Positions 1-9,105 of a stretch of 64,000 nt of DNA are shown piece after piece; within the stretch, counting starts at the first letter, position 1; each line of letters begins with the position of its first letter. The stretch is from Salmonella enterica subsp. houtenae serovar Houten. GTDB lineage: Bacteria; Pseudomonadota; Gammaproteobacteria; Enterobacterales; Enterobacteriaceae. The DNA is taken from the NCBI GenBank assembly GCA_900478215.1, contig LS483478.1, positions 868,001 to 932,000 on the forward strand. Direction: 5' to 3'. Made by a program: the position numbers and the translations under genes. Under the pieces are notes generated by a model. The model did no database searches and was not told the origin of the DNA. It worked only from the letters and a program-made list of their open reading frames with translations.

Positions 1-47
1 CGCACACAGGACATCTGGAATCAATGGTTCTGTTCGAGCGCATGTAA
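1..47 (+). CDS. rlmD: rlmD 3' end (23S rRNA m5U1939 methyltransferase), partial
   Basis: Only the last 14 codons and the stop are present; reading from base 3 gives HTGHLESMVLFERM, then TAA at 45-47. This matches the C-terminal tail of RlmD (RumA), the SAM- and iron-sulfur-dependent enzyme that makes 5-methyluridine at 23S rRNA position 1939. The gene lies directly upstream of relA in enterobacteria, which supports the call. A short hairpin (taccgacttcggta, 62-75) lies between it and the relA ribosome site. Confidence 0.85.
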   Translation, partial: HTGHLESMVLFERM

Positions 48-98
48 TGATTACCGGCTTACCGACTTCGGTAGGCCTGGTCCCTTAAGGAGAGGACG

Positions 99-2333
99 AT
101 GGTCGCGGTAAGAAGTGCACATATTAATAAAGCTGGTGAATTTGATCCGAAGAAGTGGATCGCAAGCCTGGGAATTTCCAGCCAGCAGTCGTGTGAGCGC
201 TTAGCCGAAACCTGGGCGTATTGCCTGCAGCAGACACAAGGACATCCGGATGCGGATCTGTTGTTGTGGCGTGGCGTGGAGATGGTAGAAATTCTCTCCA
301 CGTTGAATATGGATATCGACACGCTGCGGGCGGCGCTACTGTTCCCTCTGGCCGACGCCAACGTGGTCAGCGAAGATGTGTTACGCGAAAGCGTCGGCAA
401 ATCTATCGTTACCCTGATTCATGGCGTGCGCGATATGGCGGCGATCCGTCAGTTAAACGCCACTCATAACGACTCTGTTTCTTCGGAGCAGGTCGATAAC
501 GTCCGTCGAATGTTATTGGCGATGGTGGATGATTTCCGCTGCGTGGTGATCAAACTGGCCGAGCGAATCGCCCATTTGCGCGAAGTGAAAGAGGCGCCGG
601 AAGATGAGCGTGTACTGGCGGCGAAAGAGTGTACCAACATCTATGCGCCGCTCGCTAATCGCCTGGGGATTGGGCAACTGAAGTGGGAGCTGGAAGACTA
701 CTGTTTCCGCTACCTGCATCCGGCGGAATACAAGCGCATCGCTAAACTGTTGCATGAACGGCGTATCGATCGCGAGCATTACATTGAAGAGTTTGTCGGG
801 CATCTGCGCGCCGAAATGAAAAACGAAGGCGTTATGGCGGAAGTTTACGGACGACCAAAACATATTTACAGCATCTGGCGCAAAATGCAGAAAAAGCATC
901 TGGCGTTTGATGAACTCTTTGACGTCCGCGCTGTGCGTATCGTCGCCGAGCGCCTTCAGGACTGTTACGCCGCGCTGGGGATAGTGCATACTCACTATCG
1001 TCACCTGCCGGATGAATTCGATGACTATGTCGCTAACCCGAAACCGAACGGCTACCAGTCTATCCATACCGTGGTACTGGGGCCGGGCGGTAAAACCGTT
1101 GAGATCCAGATTCGTACCAAACAGATGCATGAAGACGCCGAACTGGGTGTGGCGGCGCACTGGAAGTATAAAGAAGGCGCTGCGTCCGGCGGCGTACGTT
1201 CTGGCCATGAAGACAGAATTGCGTGGTTGCGTAAGCTAATTGCCTGGCAGGAAGAGATGGCGGATTCCGGCGAAATGTTGGATGAAGTACGCAGTCAGGT
1301 ATTCGACGATCGGGTCTACGTCTTTACGCCAAAAGGCGACGTGGTCGACTTGCCTGCCGGATCTACGCCGCTCGATTTTGCCTACCATATCCACAGCGAT
1401 GTCGGGCACCGCTGCATCGGCGCTAAAATCGGCGGGCGTATTGTTCCCTTTACCTATCAATTGCAGATGGGCGATCAGGTTGAAATTATCACTCAGAAGC
1501 AGCCGAATCCCAGCCGCGACTGGCTGAATCCAAACCTGGGCTATGTGACGACCAGTCGCGGGCGCTCAAAAATTCACGCCTGGTTCCGCAAGCAGGATCG
1601 TGACAAAAATATCCTGGCCGGACGGCAGATCCTTGACGATGAGCTGGCGCATTTGGGGATTAGCCTGAAAGAGGCCGAAAAACATCTGCTACCGCGCTAC
1701 AACTTTAATGAACTGGAAGAGTTGCTGGCAGCGATAGGCGGCGGCGATATCCGTTTGAATCAGATGGTGAATTTCCTGCAGTCGCAGTTCAATAAACCAA
1801 GCGCGGAAGAGCAGGATGCTGCGGCGCTGAAGCAGCTTCAGCAAAAAACGTACGCACCGCAAAATCGTCGTAAAGACGACGGACGCGTGGTGGTGGAAGG
1901 TGTGGGTAATTTGATGCATCACATCGCCCGCTGCTGCCAGCCGATACCAGGGGATGAAATTGTCGGCTTTATCACGCAGGGGCGGGGTATTTCCGTGCAT
2001 CGGGCAGATTGTGAGCAGTTGGCGGAGCTGCGCTCCCATGCGCCGGAGCGTATCGTAGAGGCGGTATGGGGTGAGAGTTACTCGGCAGGGTATTCGCTGG
2101 TGGTACGCGTAACGGCCAACGATCGCAGCGGTTTGCTGCGCGATATCACCACCATTCTGGCCAACGAAAAAGTCAACGTGCTGGGCGTTGCCAGCCGCAG
2201 CGACGTTAAACAGCAGATTGCCACTATCGATATGACGATCGAGATCTACAACCTGCAAGTGCTGGGCCGCGTGCTCGGTAAGCTCAACCAGGTGCCGGAT
2301 GTCATTGACGCCCGTCGTTTGCACGGCAATTAA
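99..2333 (+). CDS. relA: GTP pyrophosphokinase RelA, (p)ppGpp synthetase I
   Basis: Ribosome-bound alarmone synthetase that transfers pyrophosphate from ATP to GTP or GDP when uncharged tRNA enters the A site. The 744-residue length is the usual one. The N-terminal region lacks an intact HD hydrolase motif, as expected for monofunctional RelA. The synthetase domain covers about residues 250-380 (YGRPKHIYSIWRKM; ELGVAAHWKYKE near 347), TGS about 404-465 (VYVFTPKGD), a zinc-finger region near 605-640 (RCCQPIPGD) and ACT from about 667. The ATG at 99 follows an AAGGAGAGG ribosome site. E. coli has mazEF downstream; here a REP element and mazG follow. Confidence 0.97.
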   Translation: MVAVRSAHINKAGEFDPKKWIASLGISSQQSCERLAETWAYCLQQTQGHPDADLLLWRGVEMVEILSTLNMDIDTLRAALLFPLADANVVSEDVLRESVGKSIVTLIHGVRDMAAIRQLNATHNDSVSSEQVDNVRRMLLAMVDDFRCVVIKLAERIAHLREVKEAPEDERVLAAKECTNIYAPLANRLGIGQLKWELEDYCFRYLHPAEYKRIAKLLHERRIDREHYIEEFVGHLRAEMKNEGVMAEVYGRPKHIYSIWRKMQKKHLAFDELFDVRAVRIVAERLQDCYAALGIVHTHYRHLPDEFDDYVANPKPNGYQSIHTVVLGPGGKTVEIQIRTKQMHEDAELGVAAHWKYKEGAASGGVRSGHEDRIAWLRKLIAWQEEMADSGEMLDEVRSQVFDDRVYVFTPKGDVVDLPAGSTPLDFAYHIHSDVGHRCIGAKIGGRIVPFTYQLQMGDQVEIITQKQPNPSRDWLNPNLGYVTTSRGRSKIHAWFRKQDRDKNILAGRQILDDELAHLGISLKEAEKHLLPRYNFNELEELLAAIGGGDIRLNQMVNFLQSQFNKPSAEEQDAAALKQLQQKTYAPQNRRKDDGRVVVEGVGNLMHHIARCCQPIPGDEIVGFITQGRGISVHRADCEQLAELRSHAPERIVEAVWGESYSAGYSLVVRVTANDRSGLLRDITTILANEKVNVLGVASRSDVKQQIATIDMTIEIYNLQVLGRVLGKLNQVPDVIDARRLHGN

Positions 2334-2342
2334 TAACGTGTA

Positions 2343-2396
2343 CGTCATCCGGCATTTTTCGCCCGATGGCGCTTTGCTCATCGGGCCTACATTTTC
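2343..2396. repeat. REP-type palindromic element between relA and mazG
   Basis: GCCCGATGGCGCTTTGCTCATCGGGC forms an imperfect stem-loop typical of enterobacterial REP units, in the 74-base gap between relA and mazG. In E. coli this gap holds mazEF; no trace of either gene is visible. Confidence 0.65.
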
Positions 2397-2407
2397 AGGA
2401 TATTTTA

Positions 2408-3199
2408 ATGAATCAAATTGACCGTCTGCTTAATATCATGCAGCGCTTGCGCGACCCGGAAAGCGGCTGTCCGTGGGATAAAGAGCAGACCTTTGCCAGT
2501 ATCGCGGCCTATACGCTTGAAGAAACCTATGAAGTGCTGGATGCGATTGCGCGTGAGGATTTTGACGATTTGCGCGGCGAACTGGGCGATCTGTTGTTTC
2601 AGGTCGTGTTTTACGCACAGATGGCGCAGGAAGAAGGTCGCTTCGATTTTAATGATATCTGCGCTGCCATCAGCGACAAACTGGAACGCCGCCATCCCCA
2701 TGTTTTTGGCGAGCTTTCCGCGGATAATAGCGAAGAAGTATTGGTTCGCTGGGAACAGATCAAAACGGAAGAACGCGCGCAAAAAGCGCAGTATTCTGCG
2801 CTGGATGATATTCCGCGCAGTTTACCGGCTCTCATGCGCGCGCAAAAAATTCAGAAACGGTGTTCAAACGTTGGTTTTGACTGGACGACGTTGGGACCGG
2901 TTGTCGATAAGGTCTATGAAGAGATCGATGAGGTTATGTTCGAGGCGCGGCAGGCAGTTGTTGATCAGGCTAAACTGGAGGAGGAAATGGGCGATTTGCT
3001 CTTTGCCACGGTCAACATGGCGCGCCATTTAGGTACGAAAGCGGAGCTCGCATTGCAAAAAGCGAACGATAAATTTGAACGTCGTTTTCGCGAAGTTGAA
3101 CGTATTGTCGCTGCCAGAGGCCTGGAAATGACCGGGGTGGATCTGGAAACAATGGAAGAAGTTTGGCAAGAGGTAAAACGCCAGGAAATTGATCTCTAA
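2408..3199 (+). CDS. mazG: Nucleoside triphosphate pyrophosphohydrolase MazG
   Basis: Hydrolyses NTPs and dNTPs to monophosphates plus pyrophosphate and lowers (p)ppGpp in starved cells. The 263 residues equal the E. coli length. Two MazG folds are visible, each with metal-binding acidic helices: EETYEVLDAI near residue 37 with ELGDLLFQ after it, and EEIDEV near 173 followed by EEEMGDLLFATVN. The start was set at the ATG giving MNQIDRLLNI; an in-frame upstream ATG at 2366 lies inside the REP element and would add 14 unrelated residues. It sits directly downstream of relA because mazEF is missing. Confidence 0.95.
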   Translation: MNQIDRLLNIMQRLRDPESGCPWDKEQTFASIAAYTLEETYEVLDAIAREDFDDLRGELGDLLFQVVFYAQMAQEEGRFDFNDICAAISDKLERRHPHVFGELSADNSEEVLVRWEQIKTEERAQKAQYSALDDIPRSLPALMRAQKIQKRCSNVGFDWTTLGPVVDKVYEEIDEVMFEARQAVVDQAKLEEEMGDLLFATVNMARHLGTKAELALQKANDKFERRFREVERIVAARGLEMTGVDLETMEEVWQEVKRQEIDL

Positions 3200-3334
3200 A
3201 GGTTTTAGGCGGTCAAGAGCGATTTGTGTCATTTCTTAAATAACAAGCGCTTGATTTACGTCAAAAACATTTACCTCAAAGGGGCTATTTTCTCACTCCT
3301 TATGTGAATGTCAGCCTGACGAAGAGGAGGAATA

Positions 3335-5064
<1,730 letters not shown>

Positions 5065-5078
5065 AAAAGTTAGAACGG

Positions 5079-5105
5079 CGGTGCACCCTCAGTGGTGCAC
5101 CGTTT
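5079..5105 (+). terminator. Hairpin between pyrG and eno
   Basis: A perfect 9-bp stem (CGGTGCACC 5079-5087 / GGTGCACCG 5094-5102) with a 6-base loop is followed by only TTT. It could be a weak terminator or an mRNA-stabilising hairpin inside the pyrG-eno unit. Confidence 0.5.
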
Positions 5106-5146
5106 GTCTGAAGTTTTAGTTTAACTAGTGACTTGAGGAAAACCTA

Positions 5147-6445
5147 ATGTCCAAAATCGTTAAAGTCATCGGTCGTGAAATCATCGACTCCCGTGGTAAC
5201 CCGACTGTTGAAGCTGAAGTACACCTGGATGGTGGTTTCGTAGGTATGGCGGCGGCGCCGTCAGGTGCTTCTACTGGTTCCCGCGAAGCGCTGGAGCTGC
5301 GCGATGGCGACAAATCCCGTTTCCTGGGTAAAGGCGTAACCAAAGCAGTTGGCGCGGTTAACGGCCCGATCGCTCAGGCTATTCTTGGCAAAGACGCTAA
5401 AGACCAGGCTGGCATCGATAAAATCATGATCGACCTGGACGGTACTGAAAACAAATCTAACTTCGGTGCAAACGCTATTCTGGCTGTCTCGCTGGCTAAC
5501 GCCAAAGCTGCTGCTGCCGCGAAAGGTATGCCGCTGTATGAGCACATTGCTGAACTGAACGGCACTCCGGGCAAATACTCCATGCCGGTTCCGATGATGA
5601 ACATCATCAACGGCGGCGAGCACGCTGACAACAACGTCGACATCCAGGAGTTCATGATCCAGCCGGTTGGCGCGAAAACGGTTAAAGAAGCCATCCGTAT
5701 GGGTTCCGAAGTTTTCCATCACCTGGCAAAAGTGCTGAAAGGCAAAGGTATGAACACCGCTGTGGGTGACGAAGGCGGCTATGCGCCGAACCTGGGCTCT
5801 AACGCTGAAGCGCTGGCTGTTATCGCTGAAGCGGTTAAAGCTGCTGGTTACGAGCTGGGTAAAGATATCACCCTGGCGATGGACTGCGCAGCATCTGAAT
5901 TCTACAAAGACGGTAAATACGTTCTGGCTGGCGAAGGCAACAAAGCGTTCACCTCCGAAGAATTCACCCATTTCCTGGAAGAGCTGACCAAACAGTACCC
6001 GATCGTGTCTATCGAAGATGGTCTGGACGAGTCTGACTGGGACGGTTTTGCATACCAGACCAAAGTGCTGGGCGACAAAATCCAGCTGGTTGGTGACGAT
6101 CTGTTCGTAACCAACACCAAAATTCTGAAAGAAGGCATCGAGAAAGGCATCGCTAACTCCATCCTGATCAAATTCAACCAGATCGGTTCTCTGACCGAAA
6201 CTCTGGCTGCAATCAAGATGGCGAAAGACGCTGGCTACACTGCTGTCATCTCTCACCGTTCTGGCGAAACTGAAGACGCTACCATCGCTGACCTGGCTGT
6301 TGGTACCGCTGCAGGCCAGATCAAAACCGGTTCTATGAGCCGTTCTGACCGCGTTGCTAAATACAACCAGCTGATTCGTATCGAAGAAGCTCTGGGCGAA
6401 AAAGCACCGTACAATGGTCGTAAAGAGATCAAAGGCCAGGCGTAA
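5147..6445 (+). CDS. eno: Enolase
   Basis: Glycolytic enzyme converting 2-phosphoglycerate to phosphoenolpyruvate; it is also a component of the RNase E degradosome. The full 432-residue protein is intact: N-terminal cap (SKIVKVIGREIIDSRGNPT), catalytic acid region GDEGGYAP near 206-213, Mg2+ ligand region SIEDGLDE, catalytic Lys in ILIKFNQIG (about 342) and SHRSGETED near 370. Codon use is strongly biased, as expected of a highly expressed gene. The 3' third, together with its terminator and downstream spacer, is duplicated at 8412-9004, so this locus has been a recombination target. Confidence 0.99.
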   Translation: MSKIVKVIGREIIDSRGNPTVEAEVHLDGGFVGMAAAPSGASTGSREALELRDGDKSRFLGKGVTKAVGAVNGPIAQAILGKDAKDQAGIDKIMIDLDGTENKSNFGANAILAVSLANAKAAAAAKGMPLYEHIAELNGTPGKYSMPVPMMNIINGGEHADNNVDIQEFMIQPVGAKTVKEAIRMGSEVFHHLAKVLKGKGMNTAVGDEGGYAPNLGSNAEALAVIAEAVKAAGYELGKDITLAMDCAASEFYKDGKYVLAGEGNKAFTSEEFTHFLEELTKQYPIVSIEDGLDESDWDGFAYQTKVLGDKIQLVGDDLFVTNTKILKEGIEKGIANSILIKFNQIGSLTETLAAIKMAKDAGYTAVISHRSGETEDATIADLAVGTAAGQIKTGSMSRSDRVAKYNQLIRIEEALGEKAPYNGRKEIKGQA

Positions 6446-6764
6446 TCCTGCTCTTTAGCTCTTAACGTAAAAACCCGCTTCGGCGGGTTTTTTATGCCTG
6501 CAATTTATTCTTATTTGTAAGTTTTAATGATCGATTTGATCTTTGTCACTTTGTTATTATTTCACAAAGCGTAATTTAAAAGTGTGATTATTGTTTATAT
6601 GTATTTTTTATATTTATCATTAACAAATAATAGAAATATTGAATGGATAATGAATTAGAAGAGATACTGGCGAAAGCGGGTATGAAAAAAAAGGATTCTG
6701 CTATTCTGATTAAGCTGGCAGAAAAGAAAAATATCAGCTTGGGTCGGGCCTTTTTTCTGTATGC
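6172..6764 (+). repeat. Direct repeat, copy 1 (eno 3' end + terminator + start of gene A1)
   Basis: About 593 bases repeated at a constant offset of 2240 bases at 8412-9004. It covers the last ~91 codons of eno, the terminator, the AT-rich spacer and the first ~40 codons of the small membrane gene. The two copies are nearly identical in the spacer and differ at scattered, mostly synonymous, sites within eno. Confidence 0.93.
6469..6493 (+). terminator. eno rho-independent terminator
   Basis: AAAACCCGC TTCG GCGGGTTTTTT: a G/C stem with a UUCG tetraloop and a six-T tail directly after eno. An identical copy is at 8709-8733. Confidence 0.93.
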
Positions 6765-6957
6765 ATGGAAATATTATGCCTGGAGTGCGGCTTTGCTATT
6801 AGCAATAATTTTCGCCTCACTTTCAGAGGGGATAGAGTTCTTTTTAATAAACGTTCTTTTGTGTATGGCTGTAGCTCTTGTTTCACTCTTCTTTACACCG
6901 TTTGTCATAAATTTGATTTGGAGTATTAAAATTCAATTTAAATTGATCGGGAAATAA
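6643..6957 (+). CDS. A1: small two-helix membrane protein, unknown function
   Basis: A 104-residue protein that I cannot name. The first ~40 residues are charged and probably helical, with the pattern AGMKKKDSAILIKLAEKKNIS. Two hydrophobic stretches follow (about 48-65 and 68-92), then a basic tail (IKIQFKLIGK). A near-identical but broken copy (A3) is at 8883 and relatives (A2, A4) are at 8182 and 10326. The C genes share the same architecture, so A and C look like distant members of one family. Gene B1 follows after 12 bases, suggesting an A-B-C operon. The region is AT-rich relative to eno, in line with horizontal acquisition. The location and size suggest an inner-membrane partner, possibly an immunity protein, for B1; this is inference. 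Confidence 0.72.
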   Translation: MDNELEEILAKAGMKKKDSAILIKLAEKKNISLGRAFFLYAWKYYAWSAALLLAIIFASLSEGIEFFLINVLLCMAVALVSLFFTPFVINLIWSIKIQFKLIGK

Positions 6958-6969
6958 CAGGAGGTTGTT

Positions 6970-7755
6970 TTGAGCAGTTATGGATTAATGAATTTACAAC
7001 GTGAGAAAGGAAAAATAGATAAACTCGTTTTTGAAATTAGTTTTTATTACTTAAGTGATAGTCATTTACGCTCCAGATTTATGGCAGAGGAACATAGACT
7101 TGTTAATAGCTATATTAATGATTATCAATACGGTCGATTGAATTTTGCCAGGTCAATGGAATGCTTACAAAAACATTATCAAATTCTAAGTAAGTCTCGT
7201 GCTCAATTACAAACGGGAAGTGTTAAATTATATGCAATTGCTGAGCGTGAAAGAGGAAGGCATTCCTCACTTACCATAGTATTAAAACAAGTTGGATTCG
7301 TTAGCGGGGCAATGCAAGTTATCGGTGGCTTTGGTCTATGTAAAACAACCCTTAGTGCTGCATGTAAAACTTATGGAGTTCCTTTAATGGTACAGGGAAG
7401 CGAAAATGTTTGGGAAAATGGTTATTATTTATTATATCATCAAGAACCTGGAAAAATGCCTTTACGGTATGCCTACCGTCAGGCAGCAAAGCTCATGGGC
7501 GGGGATGAAAAGGATGGCGATATTGCTTTTTCAACGGGAGATCTTATTCTTTCTTTCGGTTCAGCCTCGACGTTGACGTTGAGATCAGATTCATGGAAAT
7601 TATTCCACTATATACGGGAAGATTATATCCGCAATTGGAGAACCTTGGGAGCGGCAGGGGGGGGGAGCGAGTTAATCGGTGATGCAGTTAGTGGATTCAC
7701 TATTTATCACCTTCTTGGTGGAGAAAGCACTAACTGGGCCGAATTGAGGGAATAA
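6970..7755 (+). CDS. B1: 261-residue protein, DUF4225-like, unknown function
   Basis: Start chosen at TTG (MSSYGLMNLQ) because an AGGAGG ribosome site sits five bases upstream and the paralogue B2 has the same TTG and site. The N-terminal ~100 residues are helical and charged. The centre has a glycine-rich hydrophobic stretch (VGFVSGAMQVIGGFGL, near 108-125) followed by YGVPLMVQG...ENGYYL, and a second mildly hydrophobic segment near 190. This resembles Pfam DUF4225 proteins of enterobacteria, from memory. About half of the residues match B2. A run of nine Gs at 7657-7665, around codon 230, could make expression slip-prone. Function unknown; a membrane-active toxin or its relative is a guess from the flanking small membrane genes. 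Confidence 0.7.
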   Translation: MSSYGLMNLQREKGKIDKLVFEISFYYLSDSHLRSRFMAEEHRLVNSYINDYQYGRLNFARSMECLQKHYQILSKSRAQLQTGSVKLYAIAERERGRHSSLTIVLKQVGFVSGAMQVIGGFGLCKTTLSAACKTYGVPLMVQGSENVWENGYYLLYHQEPGKMPLRYAYRQAAKLMGGDEKDGDIAFSTGDLILSFGSASTLTLRSDSWKLFHYIREDYIRNWRTLGAAGGGSELIGDAVSGFTIYHLLGGESTNWAELRE

Positions 7756-7759
7756 GCAA

Positions 7760-8107
7760 ATGCTCTTCAAGGAATATGATCAGAATGATAAGTCTTTAGT
7801 TGAAAGTATCAAAATTGCGGGTTTAGGTGAGCATAAAGCGCAGAAACTTATTCGGCTTGCTAATAAAAACAAAATAAACATACAAAAAGCCTATTTGTTA
7901 ACGGATGCAAGTATCATCAAAGTTGATATTGTCCTCCTTTTTGTTATGTCATTCTTTATATTTTCAATTGCACAACAAGATTTCAGTGAGTTATGGGCTT
8001 TCTTTTTAATATTCGGACTGTTATTTTTTGTTATTGAGTTAACCTGTCGGTTTCACAAAAATTATTTCAAAGTATGGATGGTTTATATCAAGTTACGAGG
8101 TCTCTAA
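7760..8107 (+). CDS. C1: small two-helix membrane protein, unknown function
   Basis: A 115-residue protein starting four bases after the B1 stop. The N-terminal half is soluble with AGLGEHKAQKLIRLANKNKINIQKAYLL, laid out like the N-terminus of the A proteins. Two hydrophobic helices (about 54-72 and 77-94) and a basic tail ending KLRGL follow. Its counterpart C2 (9894) has the same layout but limited identity. Together with A1 it brackets B1. I do not recognise a named family. Confidence 0.68.
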   Translation: MLFKEYDQNDKSLVESIKIAGLGEHKAQKLIRLANKNKINIQKAYLLTDASIIKVDIVLLFVMSFFIFSIAQQDFSELWAFFLIFGLLFFVIELTCRFHKNYFKVWMVYIKLRGL

Positions 8108-8181
8108 GTGACTGGTCCACTGTCATATTATTTTAGTGAGATTAGATGGCGTTTTTGTATATGTTAATTGCTGGGTGTTAC

Positions 8182-8331
8182 ATGCGGCGACACAAAGACC
8201 ATACTAGTGAACGCTGGAATGAAAGAAAAAATATCCGTTTCTTGCTTAAATTAGCGGTAAAAAAGAACATCAGCGTAAGCAGAGCTTTTTGGCTCTACGC
8301 CTGAAAATACTATTATGCATGGGGTGGTGCG
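8182..8331 (+). pseudogene. A2: decayed copy of the A4-type gene
   Basis: Bases 8182-8331 align with the first ~50 codons of A4 (10326) at an offset near 2146, e.g. ATACTAGTGAACGCTGG and TTGCTTAAATTAGCGG. Small deletions break the frame (AAAAAATATCC against AAAAAATGTCC) and the codon for the tryptophan after TCTACGCC is TGA. The copy stops abruptly at GGTGGTGCG, where eno sequence begins. It marks the right end of the first A-B-C-A unit. Confidence 0.85.
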
Positions 8332-8333
8332 GC

Positions 8334-8685
8334 TCCATGCCGGTTCCGATGATGAACATCATCAACGACGGTGAGCATGCTGACAACAACATTGATATTC
8401 AGGAAATTATGATTCAACCAGATCGGTTCTCTGACCGAAGCTCTGGCTGCGATCAAAATGACGAAAGACGCCGGCTACACCGCTGTTATCTCTCACCGTT
8501 CTGGCGAAACTGAAGACGCTACCATCGCTGACCTGGCTGTTGGTACCGCTGGTGGCCGGATCAAAACGGGTTCTATGAGCCGTTCTGACCGCGTTGCTAA
8601 ATACAACCAGCTGATTCGTATCGAAGAAGCTCTGGGTGAACAAGCGCCGTACAACGGTCGTAAAGAGATTAAAGGTCAGGCGTAA
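8334..8685 (+). pseudogene. Internally deleted duplicate of eno
   Basis: Bases 8334-8411 match eno 5579-5656 (MPVPMMNIIN...IQE), then the sequence jumps to match eno 6172-6445 up to the stop. The 515-base gap between the two pieces is not a multiple of three, so the frame is lost, and there is no enolase start codon. The junction lies in a short similarity (GATCCAGCC / ATTCAACCA). The last 90 codons still read as enolase with changes such as MTK for MAK and GGR for AGQ. It cannot encode an enzyme; it is a scar or a recombination arm. Confidence 0.92.
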
Positions 8686-9004
8686 TCCTGCTCTTTAGCT
8701 CTTAACGTAAAAACCCGCTTCGGCGGGTTTTTTATGCCTGCCATTTATTCTTATTTGTAAGTTTTAATGATCGATTTGATCTTTGTCACTTTGTTATTAT
8801 TTCACAAAGAGTAATTTAAAAGTGTGATTATTGTTTATATGTATTTTTTATATTTATCATTAACAAATAATAGAAATATTGAATGGATAATGAATTAGAA
8901 GAGATACTGTCGAAAGCGGGTATGAAAAAAAAGGATTCTGCTATTCTGATTAAGCTGGCAGAAAAGAGAAATATCAGCCTGGGCCGGGCCTTTTTTCTGT
9001 ATGC
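8412..9004 (+). repeat. Direct repeat, copy 2
   Basis: Second copy of the 593-base segment starting at 6172, offset 2240. It contains the eno remnant end, a full copy of the eno terminator and the first part of A3. Confidence 0.93.
8709..8733 (+). terminator. Duplicated eno terminator
   Basis: Identical to the hairpin with UUCG loop and T-tail after eno, here after the eno remnant. It would isolate the second module from readthrough, implying a promoter in the AT-rich spacer 8734-8882. Confidence 0.88.
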
Positions 9005-9093
9005 CTGTAGCTCTTGTTTCACTCTTCTTTACGCCGTTTGTCATAAATTTGATTTGGAATGTTAAAGTTAAAGTTAAATTGATCGGGGAATAA
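8883..9093 (+). pseudogene. A3: A-type gene broken by a 104-bp internal deletion
   Basis: The first 122 bases match A1 almost perfectly. Bases corresponding to A1 6765-6868 are then missing, and the match resumes at CTGTAGCTCTTG through the stop at 9091-9093. The deletion removes 104 bases between two copies of TGTATG, shifts the frame and gives a truncated product of about 60 residues with a foreign tail, lacking both membrane helices. Confidence 0.9.
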
Positions 9094-9105
9094 CAGGAGG
9101 TTATT

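Noticed and set aside
5261..6256. Long open frame of 331 codons opposite eno
   Set aside because: It mirrors eno's biased codon use; the composition is an artefact of the sense strand, no family is recognisable, and there is no ribosome site. Similar long frames opposite cysN, cysI and mutS were rejected for the same reason.
8458..8685. 75-codon frame reading as the enolase C-terminus
   Set aside because: It is the tail of the eno duplicate without a proper start and with the catalytic domain gone; treated as part of the pseudogene.
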